In this document: positions 7,628 through 16,638 of the stretch, in pieces
Layout of the letters: the number at the start of each line of letters is the position of its first letter
Numbering within the stretch: position 1 is the stretch's first letter
From: Caldisericales bacterium
GTDB lineage: Bacteria; Caldisericota; Caldisericia; Caldisericales; Caldisericaceae
Reading direction: 5' to 3'
Assembly (NCBI GenBank): GCA_015489815.1
Contig: WFZA01000016.1
Location: forward strand, 23,025-87,024
DNA length: 64,000 nucleotides
Notes under the pieces: model-generated
The model's input: the letters and a program-made list of their open reading frames with translations, nothing else
Database searches by the model: none
What the model was told of the DNA's origin: nothing
Program-made: the position numbers and the translations under genes

Positions 7628-9850
7628 CTATTTTTCCCAATACCAGTACTGTGCGTTCCAGGTACTTGGAGTTACAGCACTAATCGGGAAGTCGAAACCA
7701 ACAAGGCCTTTGCGGATAACAGTAACTGCAACATGGAAGTTCAGGTAAAGCTCTGGAAGTTGATCGTAAACGATTGCTTGAATCTTCTTGGATGCTTCAA
7801 TTCTGACTTTCGGATCAACAGAGTCATTACAAATAGTTGTCCACTTGTCAAGTTCTGCATTCTTAATTCTCGTAAAGTTCTGGCCTGCATAACCATTTGC
7901 TTTAGTAGGAATCTGTGAAGAGTTGTAAAGTGTATAAGAGCAAATATCTGCAGGATCAGATCCCCATGCAAACAGAGCGCCCTGGAAGTTTCCTGCATAC
8001 CAGTCGTCAATCATTGGTCCCCAGTTCTTAGGAACATAATTCGTAGTAATACCAAGGTTCATCTTCCAGTAATGCGACATAAATTCTATCTCTTGCTGGC
8101 GGACTGCATAACCCTGTGGTCCTTCAATATTAAGAACGACTTTCTCTCCATTAGGAGCAATTAAGTTACCATCTTTATCCCAGGTGTAACCCGCAGATTT
8201 TAGGATAGCTTTTGCTTTTGCTGGATCATACGGATACTTACCAATGTTTGCCTTGTTGAACGCCGCAAAATTCGTAGGAATAGGACCGTAGCAGAGTGGC
8301 CTCTTGCCCATAAAGATCTTATTAGACATTTCTTTTCTATCAAGTGCAAACATCAATGCTTTACGCAGATGAATGTCTTTAAGGAACTTGTCAGTAAGGT
8401 TCAAAGTAACATGTTCCCAGTAAACAGACGGAATGTAGTAGATGTTGAATGTTTTTGTTAAGCCATTCTTCTCTGCTGCTGCTGCCTGAGGAATATCGAT
8501 TCCGATTCCAGGAACAGCACCGTCGAGTTTACCTGCCATAAGCTGCATAAGCATTGTATTGGTGTTAGGTGTGAAGTAGAAAATGAATGTATCCAGAAGT
8601 CCCTGGCCTGCCCAGTAGTTCGGGTTTCTCTTTAAGATGATGTAGTTTCCTCTTGACCAATCTGCAACTTCATACGGACCACTGTAAACTGGATGCTCAT
8701 TAAAGTCACAGGAATTAATGTTTGCAGGATTCTTATCAAAAATTGGCTTTAAGATGTGTGCAGGATAGACACCTGCGCCTGCAACACCGTACTGTGCCCA
8801 AATCGAAAGCTGCTTCCAGTATACGATAATTGTATACGGATCTGGAGTTTCGATTTTTGCAACTTTATCTGCTACATCTCTCGATGTAACCTGAACTTTG
8901 TTGTTCTCTGTCATCTTCCACGCAAATACATAATCCGCTGCGGTAACAGGCTGGCCATCCGCCCACTTAACGCCTTTTCTTAACTTCCAGATCGTTTTCA
9001 TCGTGTGGGCTTTTTCGTTGATAATCCATGTGCCATTTGCCTCAGAAGGAATGTACTTTGCTTCTACAGGATAAAGTTTACCAGAAGGAAGAGTTGCAGC
9101 TTCACCTTCTGCAACAGGTCCAAGAATTTCGTACATCGTCATACTCGAGTCAAGTGCAGTAAACAATGTTTTCGGCTCTTCGGACACTGCATAAGCAAAC
9201 TTTCCACCTTTTACAGGTGGCTTAAGAATCATGTAAATAGAATATGCACATTCCGCCCTTGTCGCAGGATCTCTCGGCCTGATGTTTCTATTGCTATCCC
9301 ACTTGAGAAGCTGGTATGAAGGCCTAACTGCAAGAGTCATTGCGCCCTTTGCCCAGGAATCTACTTTATCTTCGTCGTTTGAGAATGTTGCAAAGATTAA
9401 GTTAGGATCATTTGCTTCTTTTTCCTTGCCAAGCACTCTAATCTCAAGAACAGCAAGCTGCTCTCTCGTGATTGGATCTGCAGGTCCAAACTTACCGTTG
9501 CCATAACCCTTAATGTAACCTGCTTTTACTGCTGCCTCTACATAACCATAGGACCAACGAGATTTTGGTACATCTGTAAATGTAGGAGTTGCAGGTTTGT
9601 AAAGTTTAAGGCCTTTTGCAACAACGATCATTTTTGCGAATTGCTCACGCGTTACCTTTGCTTCAGGTTTGAATGTCCCATCCGGGAATCCTTTAATAAC
9701 GCCTTTACTCACAAGATAATCAATCTGTTTTTTTGCCCAGTAATTTGCCGGGACATCAGGAAAACCTGCTGCACTTGCTGGTGCAGGTCTCACTGCAAAG
9801 AATACAAGCACCATTGAAAGTGCTAATACGACTGCTAATAACTTCTTCAT
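7628..9850 (-). CDS. SLH-domain oligopeptide-binding protein (SBP family 5)
   Basis: This 740-residue protein has a signal peptide (residues 1-27, ending A-S-A). Three S-layer-homology domains follow, at about 29-80 (F-P-D-V-P-A-N-Y-W-A), 90-143 (F-T-D-V-P-K-S-R-W-S) and 152-212, the last more divergent. The rest, about 215-740, is an SBP_bac_5 peptide-binding domain, with motifs such as F-A-W-K-M-T-E-N-N and the C-terminal L-P-E-L-Y-L-N. There is no lipobox Cys. The protein is therefore expected to be held on the cell wall or outer layer by its SLH domains instead of a lipid anchor. It should deliver peptides to the OppBCDF products encoded next. The start has a strong GGAGG. Confidence 0.93.
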   Translation of the reverse strand: MKKLLAVVLALSMVLVFFAVRPAPASAAGFPDVPANYWAKKQIDYLVSKGVIKGFPDGTFKPEAKVTREQFAKMIVVAKGLKLYKPATPTFTDVPKSRWSYGYVEAAVKAGYIKGYGNGKFGPADPITREQLAVLEIRVLGKEKEANDPNLIFATFSNDEDKVDSWAKGAMTLAVRPSYQLLKWDSNRNIRPRDPATRAECAYSIYMILKPPVKGGKFAYAVSEEPKTLFTALDSSMTMYEILGPVAEGEAATLPSGKLYPVEAKYIPSEANGTWIINEKAHTMKTIWKLRKGVKWADGQPVTAADYVFAWKMTENNKVQVTSRDVADKVAKIETPDPYTIIVYWKQLSIWAQYGVAGAGVYPAHILKPIFDKNPANINSCDFNEHPVYSGPYEVADWSRGNYIILKRNPNYWAGQGLLDTFIFYFTPNTNTMLMQLMAGKLDGAVPGIGIDIPQAAAAEKNGLTKTFNIYYIPSVYWEHVTLNLTDKFLKDIHLRKALMFALDRKEMSNKIFMGKRPLCYGPIPTNFAAFNKANIGKYPYDPAKAKAILKSAGYTWDKDGNLIAPNGEKVVLNIEGPQGYAVRQQEIEFMSHYWKMNLGITTNYVPKNWGPMIDDWYAGNFQGALFAWGSDPADICSYTLYNSSQIPTKANGYAGQNFTRIKNAELDKWTTICNDSVDPKVRIEASKKIQAIVYDQLPELYLNFHVAVTVIRKGLVGFDFPISAVTPSTWNAQYWYWEK

Positions 9851-9903
9851 AGATCAGTCCTCCTTTCGACTGTAAATTTTTTAATGTTAGCAATCCTTTT
9901 CAT
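9847..9903 (-). CDS. Possible 18-residue leader peptide (uORF) ahead of the SLH binding protein
   Basis: A small frame starts at ATG 9903, encodes 18 residues (ending V-E-R-R-T-D-L) and stops at a TGA that overlaps the next ATG as ATGA. A GGGGAGGTG lies about 20 nt ahead. An 8-bp hairpin (9902-9909 with 9913-9920) lies between that site and the uORF start and could bring the two together. The R-R codons are simply the GGAGG of the main gene, so the frame may be coincidental. I rate it low. Confidence 0.25.
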   Translation of the reverse strand: MKRIANIKKFTVERRTDL

Positions 9904-9935
9904 AGGTTGTTTCAGCCTATCACCTCCCCTAATTT

Positions 9936-9964
9936 ATTCTATTGAAATATTGCAAATTGGCCAA
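9936..9964 (-). promoter_or_regulatory. Possible promoter for SLH binding-protein/opp operon
   Basis: TTGGCC (9964-9959) and TAGAAT (9941-9936) on the minus strand have a 17-bp spacer. They overlap the 3' end of the anti-sigma gene. This is a weak match, but a promoter is expected here. Confidence 0.35.
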
Positions 9965-10412
9965 TAGGCCAATACAGTATAGCACGGTTTTTTTCATTAT
10001 ACAAAATTCGCAATGTTTTTCTGTTCCCAAAATTATAAGAAGCAACTTTTACTATATCGTCGTGTGCATTATTGGAAGAAGTGTGCACTGGAGCATACAA
10101 CGCTCCAACCGGCCTGAATAGCATAAAAAACATCAGCAAAGCCGCACTAAGTGCCGTAGAGCTAAATAGAATCCTTGTAACATTTCTTCGCTCTTTAAAT
10201 TCTTTCACAAATTTTTTACTTAAATTTCTATATAACCGAGATTTAAACTCAATACTGGCCTTTGACTGCTCTTCCTTTAAAAAAAGTGATAATTCCACAC
10301 TTTCCAGGAGATTCTCGTCTCCTTTTACAAATCTATAGTCTGGGGAGGAATCCTTTAGTAATTCCTCTAAAAATTTACTAAACTTTTCTTCTTTTTTTAT
10401 TTGCTTATTCAT
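9939..10412 (-). CDS. Probable anti-sigma factor (single-pass membrane protein)
   Basis: The 157-residue protein has a charged cytoplasmic N-terminal part (1-80), one transmembrane helix at about 82-105 and an outside tail of about 50 residues. There is no zinc-anti-sigma Cys/His motif, and I do not recognise the family from sequence alone. The call rests on context. Its start overlaps the stop of an ECF sigma factor by 8 nt, the standard arrangement for a membrane anti-sigma. It would hold the sigma factor at the membrane until an envelope signal arrives. Confidence 0.6.
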   Translation of the reverse strand: MNKQIKKEEKFSKFLEELLKDSSPDYRFVKGDENLLESVELSLFLKEEQSKASIEFKSRLYRNLSKKFVKEFKERRNVTRILFSSTALSAALLMFFMLFRPVGALYAPVHTSSNNAHDDIVKVASYNFGNRKTLRILYNEKNRAILYWPIGQFAIFQ

Positions 10413-10974
10413 GCCTCATCTTCTCCTTTACTACATTTCTTAACTTTTGAATTGCCCTAAACTGCAAAACTTTTACTGCACCCACACTTTTCCCCATTAT
10501 GTTTGCAATTTCTTTTAAACTTTTATTTTTAAAGAATCTTAATTCAATCACTTCTCTATATTGCTCTGGCAAATCATTAAGTGATGCATTTATTATTTCC
10601 TTAATTTCCTCCCTCTCAGCGGTAACATACGGGTCGTCAATAGGAGGATTTAATATAATATTCCACCTTTCTTCAAAAGGAAGCACAGAAAATCCAGTTT
10701 GTTTCCTAAAGTAGTCCCTTACCACATTCCTCTCTATCGTGTACATCCAGACATCCAATCCTCCTTCAAACCGCTCCTCAAAATTTCTGAATCCTTTCAA
10801 CGCCTTTAAAAATGTCTCTTCAGTAATATCTTCTGCATCAGATCTATTTTTCACCTTACGATAAGCATACTTATATACCTTTTCAAAAAATCTCTCGTAA
10901 AATTCTTTAAAAGCGCCTTCCTTACCATTAACGATGTCCTTTACAAGCGCTATGTCGCTTTTGTATCTTTTCAC
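10405..10974 (-). CDS. ECF-type RNA polymerase sigma factor
   Basis: The 189-residue protein has sigma-70 region 2 at about 20-85 (Y-K-Y-A-Y-R-K-V-K-N-R-S-D-A-E-D-I-T-E-E). Region 4 lies at about 130-182 (L-P-E-Q-Y-R-E-V-I-E-L-R-F and a helix-turn-helix S-L-K-E-I-A-N-I-M-G-K-S-V-G-A-V-K). Regions 1 and 3 are absent, as in ECF sigma factors. The start codon is GTG with GGTGATAA just ahead. The downstream gene is a probable anti-sigma. Upstream lies a sequence matching the classic ECF promoter pattern, so it may activate its own operon, possibly including the SLH/opp genes. Confidence 0.93.
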   Translation of the reverse strand: MKRYKSDIALVKDIVNGKEGAFKEFYERFFEKVYKYAYRKVKNRSDAEDITEETFLKALKGFRNFEERFEGGLDVWMYTIERNVVRDYFRKQTGFSVLPFEERWNIILNPPIDDPYVTAEREEIKEIINASLNDLPEQYREVIELRFFKNKSLKEIANIMGKSVGAVKVLQFRAIQKLRNVVKEKMRHE

Positions 10975-10989
10975 TTATCACCTATATAA

Positions 10990-11014
10990 ACGCATAATTT
11001 TGAAAAAGGTTACA
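10990..11014 (-). promoter_or_regulatory. Candidate ECF-type autoregulatory promoter
   Basis: On the minus strand TGTAAC (11014-11009) is followed after exactly 16 bp by CGT (10992-10990) and then TTATA. This matches the TGAAAC-N16-CGT pattern known for SigW/X/M-type promoters. It lies 15-40 nt upstream of the sigma GTG. Confidence 0.55.
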
Positions 11015-11015
11015 C

Positions 11016-11870
11016 TTATTCATTAAAAATTTCATTTTCTTTTACGAGATGCGGAGTTTCCACGACAATTAGAGTTGTCTCTTCTACATTAACATTGGCG
11101 AGCAGATAACCACCGTGTAATCTATACATTTTTGCAGGCAGAAATTTTATAATACCATTCTCCACAATAAAAATTCCTTTTTTGCCGTTACAAACAGCTA
11201 CCGTAGAGGTTTTTATTTTAACGCCTTTCTTAAATCCATTAAGCATTTCAAATGTATTCTTATTTATAAAGTATTTTAGGAATTCGTTGCCCGAAAAAAT
11301 GGTATAGCCTTTCCCTGTATACATCCAATGAAGTGGAAAAGTAATTCCATTCAGATAAATATAAACAACCTGCTGTTTGTAATGTCCCTCCAAACTAACA
11401 AAAAAATTATCATTATTAATAATAGAGCAAACTATCTCGTTCTTATGGACGAATCCTTTATTCCAATCAAATTGTATTTTAGAAGGAGACTTTAAAAAAT
11501 TTTGTATAGAGCCTATGTATTTGTTAAATTTACCCCACACAATTAATCCCGAAGACGGAGTAACCAGATCCACAGTGTATTCGTCGTTTACTACCCTACC
11601 AACAACATCACCTTTATTAACAAAACTATAATTTCCAACGAGCCTTTCAATTTTTCCGTCCATCGAAGCATACACAGGCTTTGCAATAAACACCACACTG
11701 CCTTTAGCAGTAGTATAAACCGGATACAAGGCAACTTTTTTATTCATTACCCTGACACGAGTACTTTTTAGAAACCCGTGAAACTGAGCAAGCGCAGAAA
11801 TTATAAGAAAGAAACTAAGTAGTAAAAGTATAATTCTTGCTGCTGCTCTTCCGAATGAAAACTCATTCAT
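11016..11870 (-). CDS. HlyD-like single-pass membrane protein, probably division-associated
   Basis: The 284-residue protein has one N-terminal transmembrane helix at about 13-33, then an outside domain with HlyD/biotinyl-lipoyl-like features. Residues 52-105 (A-K-G-S-V-V-F-I-A-K-P-V-Y-A-S-M-D-G-K-I and V-N-K-G-D-V-V-G-R-V) resemble the barrel-sandwich hybrid. No catalytic motif is seen. It follows ftsZ by 6 nt at the end of the dcw operon. In clostridia a similar HlyD-like gene lies near ylmE-sepF, so a role in division or in linking the wall is plausible but is inference. Confidence 0.6.
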   Translation of the reverse strand: MNEFSFGRAAARIILLLLSFFLIISALAQFHGFLKSTRVRVMNKKVALYPVYTTAKGSVVFIAKPVYASMDGKIERLVGNYSFVNKGDVVGRVVNDEYTVDLVTPSSGLIVWGKFNKYIGSIQNFLKSPSKIQFDWNKGFVHKNEIVCSIINNDNFFVSLEGHYKQQVVYIYLNGITFPLHWMYTGKGYTIFSGNEFLKYFINKNTFEMLNGFKKGVKIKTSTVAVCNGKKGIFIVENGIIKFLPAKMYRLHGGYLLANVNVEETTLIVVETPHLVKENEIFNE

Positions 11871-11876
11871 TCTGGA

Positions 11877-12944
11877 TTAATACTTTTTAGATTTTTTCCT
11901 GAAAATTGCAGGTATTTCTATGTCACCAGTATCGATTTCGTCAAGTTTAGGTAGCTTTCTTCCTTTTAGATGCTTTGCAGAACGCTCCTGTTTAATTTTC
12001 TTTTCAAAGCCTGCGGCTATCACTGAGATTCTAATTTCGTCGTCAAGGGATTCGTCTATTACTGCACCAAAGATTACATTGGCATCGTCGTTGGTTGCAG
12101 ATTTTATAACCTCGGCCGCTTCGTTAATTTCGTAAAGTGTAAGGTTGTTACTTCCGGTAACATTCAATAAAATTTTCATAGCACCTTCCACAGAGAACTC
12201 CAAAAGAGGACTGGACAAAGCTCGCTCAGCTGCTTCTTTTGCTCTGTTTTCGCCTCGCCCTACACCAAGCCCAAGCCATGCATTTCCTGCATTTTCAAGC
12301 ACGGTCCTTACATCTGCAAAGTCTACATTAACTATTCCAGGAGTCGTTATAAGATCAGAAATACTCTTCACGGCAAGGAGCAAAACATTATCTGCAATTT
12401 TGAATGCTTCGTTTAAAGGAGTTTTTTTACTAACGAGGGATAAAAGTTTGTCGTTAGAGATCGTAATAATCGTATCTACATTAGGGGTAAGTTCTTTAAT
12501 ACCTTCTTCTGCAACTTTCATTCTGTGCTTACCCTCAAATCCAAAAGGCTTTGTTACCACGGCAACAGTCAATATACCTAACTCCTTTGCAATGGAAGCA
12601 ATAACTGGAGAAGCACCTGTTCCTGTACCACCACCCATACCTGCGGTAATAAACAAAAGATCAGCACCTTCTATGATTTTGCGGAGTTCATCCTTGCTTT
12701 CTTCGGCAGATTTTTTACCTATTTCAGGGAAAGAGCCTGCACCAAGTCCACCCGTCGTTCTTGCCCCGATCTGCACTTTCTTCTCTGCATTGCTTAACGC
12801 AAGCACCTGTACATCTGTATTTACGGCAATAAATTCTACACCTTGAACTCCCTCTTCAATCATTCTATTAACGGCATTGCCTCCACCGCCACCTACACCT
12901 ATAACCTTTATTACTGCCTGTGCGTGTTCCCATGGATCTAACAT
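11877..12944 (-). CDS. ftsZ: Cell division GTPase FtsZ
   Basis: The 355-residue protein has [17 protein letters not shown] at the start, the tubulin signature [10 protein letters not shown] near 104-113, and the T7 loop (N-V-D-F-A-D-V) near 205. The C-terminal tail [11 protein letters not shown] is the usual FtsA/ZipA/SepF-binding peptide. It polymerises into the Z ring. The start has a good GGAGG and lies 13 nt after ftsA. Confidence 0.98.
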   Translation of the reverse strand: MLDPWEHAQAVIKVIGVGGGGGNAVNRMIEEGVQGVEFIAVNTDVQVLALSNAEKKVQIGARTTGGLGAGSFPEIGKKSAEESKDELRKIIEGADLLFITAGMGGGTGTGASPVIASIAKELGILTVAVVTKPFGFEGKHRMKVAEEGIKELTPNVDTIITISNDKLLSLVSKKTPLNEAFKIADNVLLLAVKSISDLITTPGIVNVDFADVRTVLENAGNAWLGLGVGRGENRAKEAAERALSSPLLEFSVEGAMKILLNVTGSNNLTLYEINEAAEVIKSATNDDANVIFGAVIDESLDDEIRISVIAAGFEKKIKQERSAKHLKGRKLPKLDEIDTGDIEIPAIFRKKSKKY

Positions 12945-12957
12945 ATTTTATACCCTC

Positions 12958-14166
12958 CTAAAATCCAAAAATGTCTTTAAGCCAGGAGAGATCTTTCCAC
13001 TCTCCAAAAGAATGCTTTCTACTGATACCTTTAGACTTTGCATAATTTATAAGACCGACAATTGCTGCATTTTCAGGTTTTTTAATAGCACCAATAGATA
13101 CGCCCTCATCTCCTGGATATCCAATTCTGACTGGAAGCTCCAGAATCTCCTGAGCTTTCTTGTCTATACCCTGCAAATTAGCACTTCCGCCAGTTAATAC
13201 AATACCGGCGTTCATATTGCTCCAATACCCCTTTTTCGTGAGCTGGAAACGGATATTCTCAAATATTTCTTCTACTCGAGAAGTAATAATCTCCCCAATT
13301 TGCATTTTAGGGACCATTACATTCTTATTGCCTGCAATTCCCTCAACTTCTATTTCGCCTTCTATTTCATCATCGCTAGTTATAACAAATCCGTGCTCCT
13401 TTTTAATCTCCTCTGCCTTATTCAGGGGGATTTTCAGCACATAAGCAAGATCACGCGTAATGTAAGCGCCAGCCATAGGAAAAATTTCAGTAAACTGGAT
13501 GTTTCCCTCTGCAAAAGAAATAATGTCCGCAGTGCCTGCACCCAAATCAATCAAAGTTACGCCAAGTTCTTTTTCCTCCTCACGCAAAGCAGAATAAGAC
13601 GATGCAAAAGATTGAAGAACAAACTCTCCTACTTCTAATCCTGCATTCTTTACTGAACGCTTTATATTTCTCAGAACAGTGCTAGAACCCGTAACTATGT
13701 GGACTTCCTCTTCAAACTTTATTCCAGCCATTCCAATAGGATTTCTAATTCCACCCTGACCATCTATTATAAACTGCCGTGGCAATACATGGATAATTTC
13801 CTGATTTGGCTGTAGCATTATTACTTTTGCAGACTCTTCTGCACGCCTCACATCTTCCCTTGTAATTTCGCGCCCCTCGCGAGAAACGACAATGGTACCC
13901 TTATTATTTACGGAATTTATGTGGATTCCGCTCACTGTGGAAAACACCGTAGAAACCTTTTTCCCACACATATTTTCCGCTTGCTCTCGTGCTTTCGCAA
14001 TGGATTCAGACGCCTTTTCAAGGTCTACAACAGCCCCTCTGTCTACCCCCCTGCTCAAGGCAGTACCAAACCCAACAATTACGGGACCATTATCGTCCAA
14101 CTCTGCAATTGCAAATTTTATCGTGCCGCTCCCAAGATCCAATGCAGCAATAAGTTTTTCGTTCAT
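12958..14166 (-). CDS. ftsA: Cell division actin-like protein FtsA
   Basis: The protein has 402 residues from the ATG at 14166. I prefer this to a GTG at 14181 because the ATG overlaps the ftsQ stop as ATGA and has GGAG at proper distance. Actin-fold ATPase motifs are seen: A-A-L-D-L-G-S-G-T at the start, L-I-D-L-G-A-G-T-A-D near 200, and V-L-T-G-G-S-A-N-L near 320. The C-terminal W-K-D-L-S-W-L-K-D-I-F-G-F is the amphipathic membrane-binding helix. It tethers FtsZ to the membrane. Confidence 0.96.
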   Translation of the reverse strand: MNEKLIAALDLGSGTIKFAIAELDDNGPVIVGFGTALSRGVDRGAVVDLEKASESIAKAREQAENMCGKKVSTVFSTVSGIHINSVNNKGTIVVSREGREITREDVRRAEESAKVIMLQPNQEIIHVLPRQFIIDGQGGIRNPIGMAGIKFEEEVHIVTGSSTVLRNIKRSVKNAGLEVGEFVLQSFASSYSALREEEKELGVTLIDLGAGTADIISFAEGNIQFTEIFPMAGAYITRDLAYVLKIPLNKAEEIKKEHGFVITSDDEIEGEIEVEGIAGNKNVMVPKMQIGEIITSRVEEIFENIRFQLTKKGYWSNMNAGIVLTGGSANLQGIDKKAQEILELPVRIGYPGDEGVSIGAIKKPENAAIVGLINYAKSKGISRKHSFGEWKDLSWLKDIFGF

Positions 14167-14777
14167 TTTAGCTCTCTCCACCTTATTATTGCTTCATTTT
14201 TAAACCGCAAATCCACCTCTTTTATGTCTTTTAACCTCTCTTTATAAACTTCAAGTACTTTTCTATACTCCAAAGTCTTATAGTCAAAATTAAGGTTACC
14301 CATTATAACAAGAATTCCATTTTTATCATAAAACGCTGGTTCTCCATCGTAAACCTCAAATTGTTTCACATTATTTATCATATCATTTTTCGTCAAATTA
14401 ACAAACATCAGTTTATATTCATCATCCCAATGCACACTTTCGAAGTTAGCATAAAAAACTTTCTTACAATCTTTTTTGTTTTTCATTCTAATTATATTTC
14501 CTTTTTCTGTAATTGCAAACTCACCGTCAATAAACTTAAAGCATCCATAAACGGGTTCGTTATAATTTACATTCACTAAAAGAAAGTGTCTTGATAAACT
14601 GACAGTAAGATTTGGGTGATAAATTAAATAGAATGCACCAATGTGTGGGAAAACTTCGTCCAGAGAAATAGGTACATTACTCTTTAAATAAATAAAAGAC
14701 GATGGAGGAGCAATAAATAATGTAAGCAAAATGAGAAGAATAAGAATTACGACTACGGTAAAAAGAGATTTTCTCAT
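14163..14777 (-). CDS. ftsQ: FtsQ/DivIB-like cell division protein
   Basis: The 204-residue bitopic membrane protein has a short cytoplasmic tail, one transmembrane helix at about 5-24 and an outside domain. The conserved late FtsQ strand is recognisable near the C-terminus as V-D-L-R-F-K-N-E-A-I-I-R-W. The POTRA part is short and divergent. Its position between ddl and ftsA is the classical ftsQ site. It would link FtsL and FtsI to the divisome. Confidence 0.8.
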   Translation of the reverse strand: MRKSLFTVVVILILLILLTLFIAPPSSFIYLKSNVPISLDEVFPHIGAFYLIYHPNLTVSLSRHFLLVNVNYNEPVYGCFKFIDGEFAITEKGNIIRMKNKKDCKKVFYANFESVHWDDEYKLMFVNLTKNDMINNVKQFEVYDGEPAFYDKNGILVIMGNLNFDYKTLEYRKVLEVYKERLKDIKEVDLRFKNEAIIRWRELK

Positions 14778-15706
14778 TTAGCACGCGCCAGAGCAAATTG
14801 AACAATTGAGGTAACTAATTCTTCAAAACTTACCCCAGCAGCCCGCGCCGCATCCGGCAATAAACTCGTTTCCGTAAAACCTGGGATGGTATTTACTTCA
14901 AGTGCATAAACTTCACCCTGTTTATCCACAATAAAGTCAATTCTGCCAAAGTCCCTTACATTAAATTCTTTATAAATAAGAGTGGATAATTTTTCTGCAG
15001 TTTCGTAAGATTTTCTACTTATTCTTGCGGGAATTATGTGATGCGACATTCCAGGCGTATACTTTGACTCATAATCGTAAAAGTCCTTCTCTGGGATGAT
15101 CTCTATAATAGGCAGGACACGCGCAGAATTACCATTTCCGATGACTGAAACAGTTATCTCAGTACCAGATACAAAAGACTCAACGATAATTTTGTCTGAT
15201 AAAGCAAAGGCTTCATTAACGCCACGCAAATACTCAGCACTCGTTTTCGCAATAGTAATTCCAATCGTGGAACCCTGGTCTACTGGCTTTATTACCACCC
15301 TCTCAGTTTTTAACTTTTTTCTGGCATCATCAAAAGAAGATACTTCACCTTTTTTTAGAGAGAAGTAATCAGGCGTCTTAACACCAATCGAGTTAAATAA
15401 GCGTTTCGTTATAAGTTTATTCATACACACTGCACTTGCAGTAACACCTGAACCTGTATAAGGAACGCCTAACAATTCAAGAATCCCTTGAACTGTACCG
15501 TCCTCTCCATACTTTCCGTGAAGAGCTATAAACACGACATCTGGATTAAATTGTGCAACGATTTTTTCTAATTTTCCTTGAAAATCGAATTCTCTAACGA
15601 CAAAACCCGATTTTTTAAGTGCTTTTACGATCGAAGAACCACTACTTTTAGAAACTTCTCTCTCGGTTGACAATCCACCGTCTAATACGAGCACTTTCCT
15701 ATTCAT
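14774..15706 (-). CDS. ddl: D-alanine--D-alanine ligase
   Basis: The 310-residue ATP-grasp enzyme begins with V-L-x-G-G-L-S-T-E-R-E-V-S. It has H-G-K-Y-G-E-D-G-T-V-Q-G near 84-95, V-P-Y-T-G-S-G near 101 and the metal-binding E-V-N-T-I-P-G-F-T near 272-280. It makes the D-Ala-D-Ala dipeptide used by MurF. It overlaps murB and ftsQ by 4 nt each. Confidence 0.97.
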   Translation of the reverse strand: MNRKVLVLDGGLSTEREVSKSSGSSIVKALKKSGFVVREFDFQGKLEKIVAQFNPDVVFIALHGKYGEDGTVQGILELLGVPYTGSGVTASAVCMNKLITKRLFNSIGVKTPDYFSLKKGEVSSFDDARKKLKTERVVIKPVDQGSTIGITIAKTSAEYLRGVNEAFALSDKIIVESFVSGTEITVSVIGNGNSARVLPIIEIIPEKDFYDYESKYTPGMSHHIIPARISRKSYETAEKLSTLIYKEFNVRDFGRIDFIVDKQGEVYALEVNTIPGFTETSLLPDAARAAGVSFEELVTSIVQFALARAK

Positions 15707-16638
15707 TTCTTCTTCATCAGAAGGTCCAAATTAAACTTTCCTACGAGTTTTACTTCCAGGTCAAGAATCAAGTCCTTCTTTCTGTAAACTCTTTCCTGTG
15801 CAATTCTGATTAATTTCAATACATCACTCGCCGTTGCATGTCCAAGATTTATGATAAAGTTCGCGTGAAGTTCCGAGATCATTGCATCCCCAACTCTCAA
15901 ACCTTTACAATCAGCCTCTTCCAATACCTTTCCCGCATAAGTAGTAGGGGGATTTTTAAAAACGCTACCTGCACACGGATACTCTATTGGTTGTCTGCCT
16001 TTACGCTTCTCAGCCGCCTCTTTAATGTTTTTCTTAACTTCCCCTGGATCTTTTTCTTCAAGCTCAAATTGAACATCAAGTAATATCAACGGCTCTTCCT
16101 GTAAAATACTATGCCTATAATCAAATTTTAACTCATCGTGCAATAATCTATATTCTTTACCGTTTAAATCTATTACGCGTGCTTTTCTAACAAACTTGCT
16201 CAGAAAATGCGAGTTTGTTCCGGCATTCATTGCAATGGACCCACCAATTGCACCAGGGATTCCCCAGGCAAATTCCATTCCCCCAAGACCACGCTCCATT
16301 GCAGCGTTTATTACGCTTTTCACTGCAGTTCCTGCTTTTACGAGTGCAAAATCCTCGTCGAAGAAAACACCGCTAAATCGATCAGCTATTTTTATGGTAA
16401 CACCCTCAATCCCATTATCAGAAACGAGTAGATTTGTACCATTTCCAATGGGTGTGACAGGTAATCTATTCCTCCTTGCCCACAAAATAATGTTTTTTAT
16501 ATCTTCGTCGTCCGCTGGAATACAAAAAACTTCAGCAGGACCCCCTATGTGAAAAGAAGTGTGCCTGCTCATAGGTTCGTTTATTAAAACTGTGCCTTTT
16601 ACACTATCTTTTAACCGATCAATGCTTTTTACCCTCAT
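15703..16638 (-). CDS. murB: UDP-N-acetylenolpyruvoylglucosamine reductase (MurB, type II)
   Basis: The 311-residue FAD enzyme has P-I-G-N-G-T-N-L-L-V for FAD binding near 61-70 and G-I-P-G-A-I-G-G-S-I-A-M-N-A-G near 126-140. The late P-C-A-G-S-V-F-K-N-P motif near 222 carries the Ser proton donor. The pattern matches type II (Gram-positive-like) MurB. It reduces UDP-GlcNAc-enolpyruvate to UDP-MurNAc. It overlaps murC as ATGA. Confidence 0.97.
   Translation of the reverse strand: MRVKSIDRLKDSVKGTVLINEPMSRHTSFHIGGPAEVFCIPADDEDIKNIILWARRNRLPVTPIGNGTNLLVSDNGIEGVTIKIADRFSGVFFDEDFALVKAGTAVKSVINAAMERGLGGMEFAWGIPGAIGGSIAMNAGTNSHFLSKFVRKARVIDLNGKEYRLLHDELKFDYRHSILQEEPLILLDVQFELEEKDPGEVKKNIKEAAEKRKGRQPIEYPCAGSVFKNPPTTYAGKVLEEADCKGLRVGDAMISELHANFIINLGHATASDVLKLIRIAQERVYRKKDLILDLEVKLVGKFNLDLLMKKK

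Noticed and set aside
12145..12846. A 233-codon plus-strand open frame
   Set aside because: It lies wholly opposite ftsZ, has no ribosome site and a composition expected from the antisense of a conserved gene.
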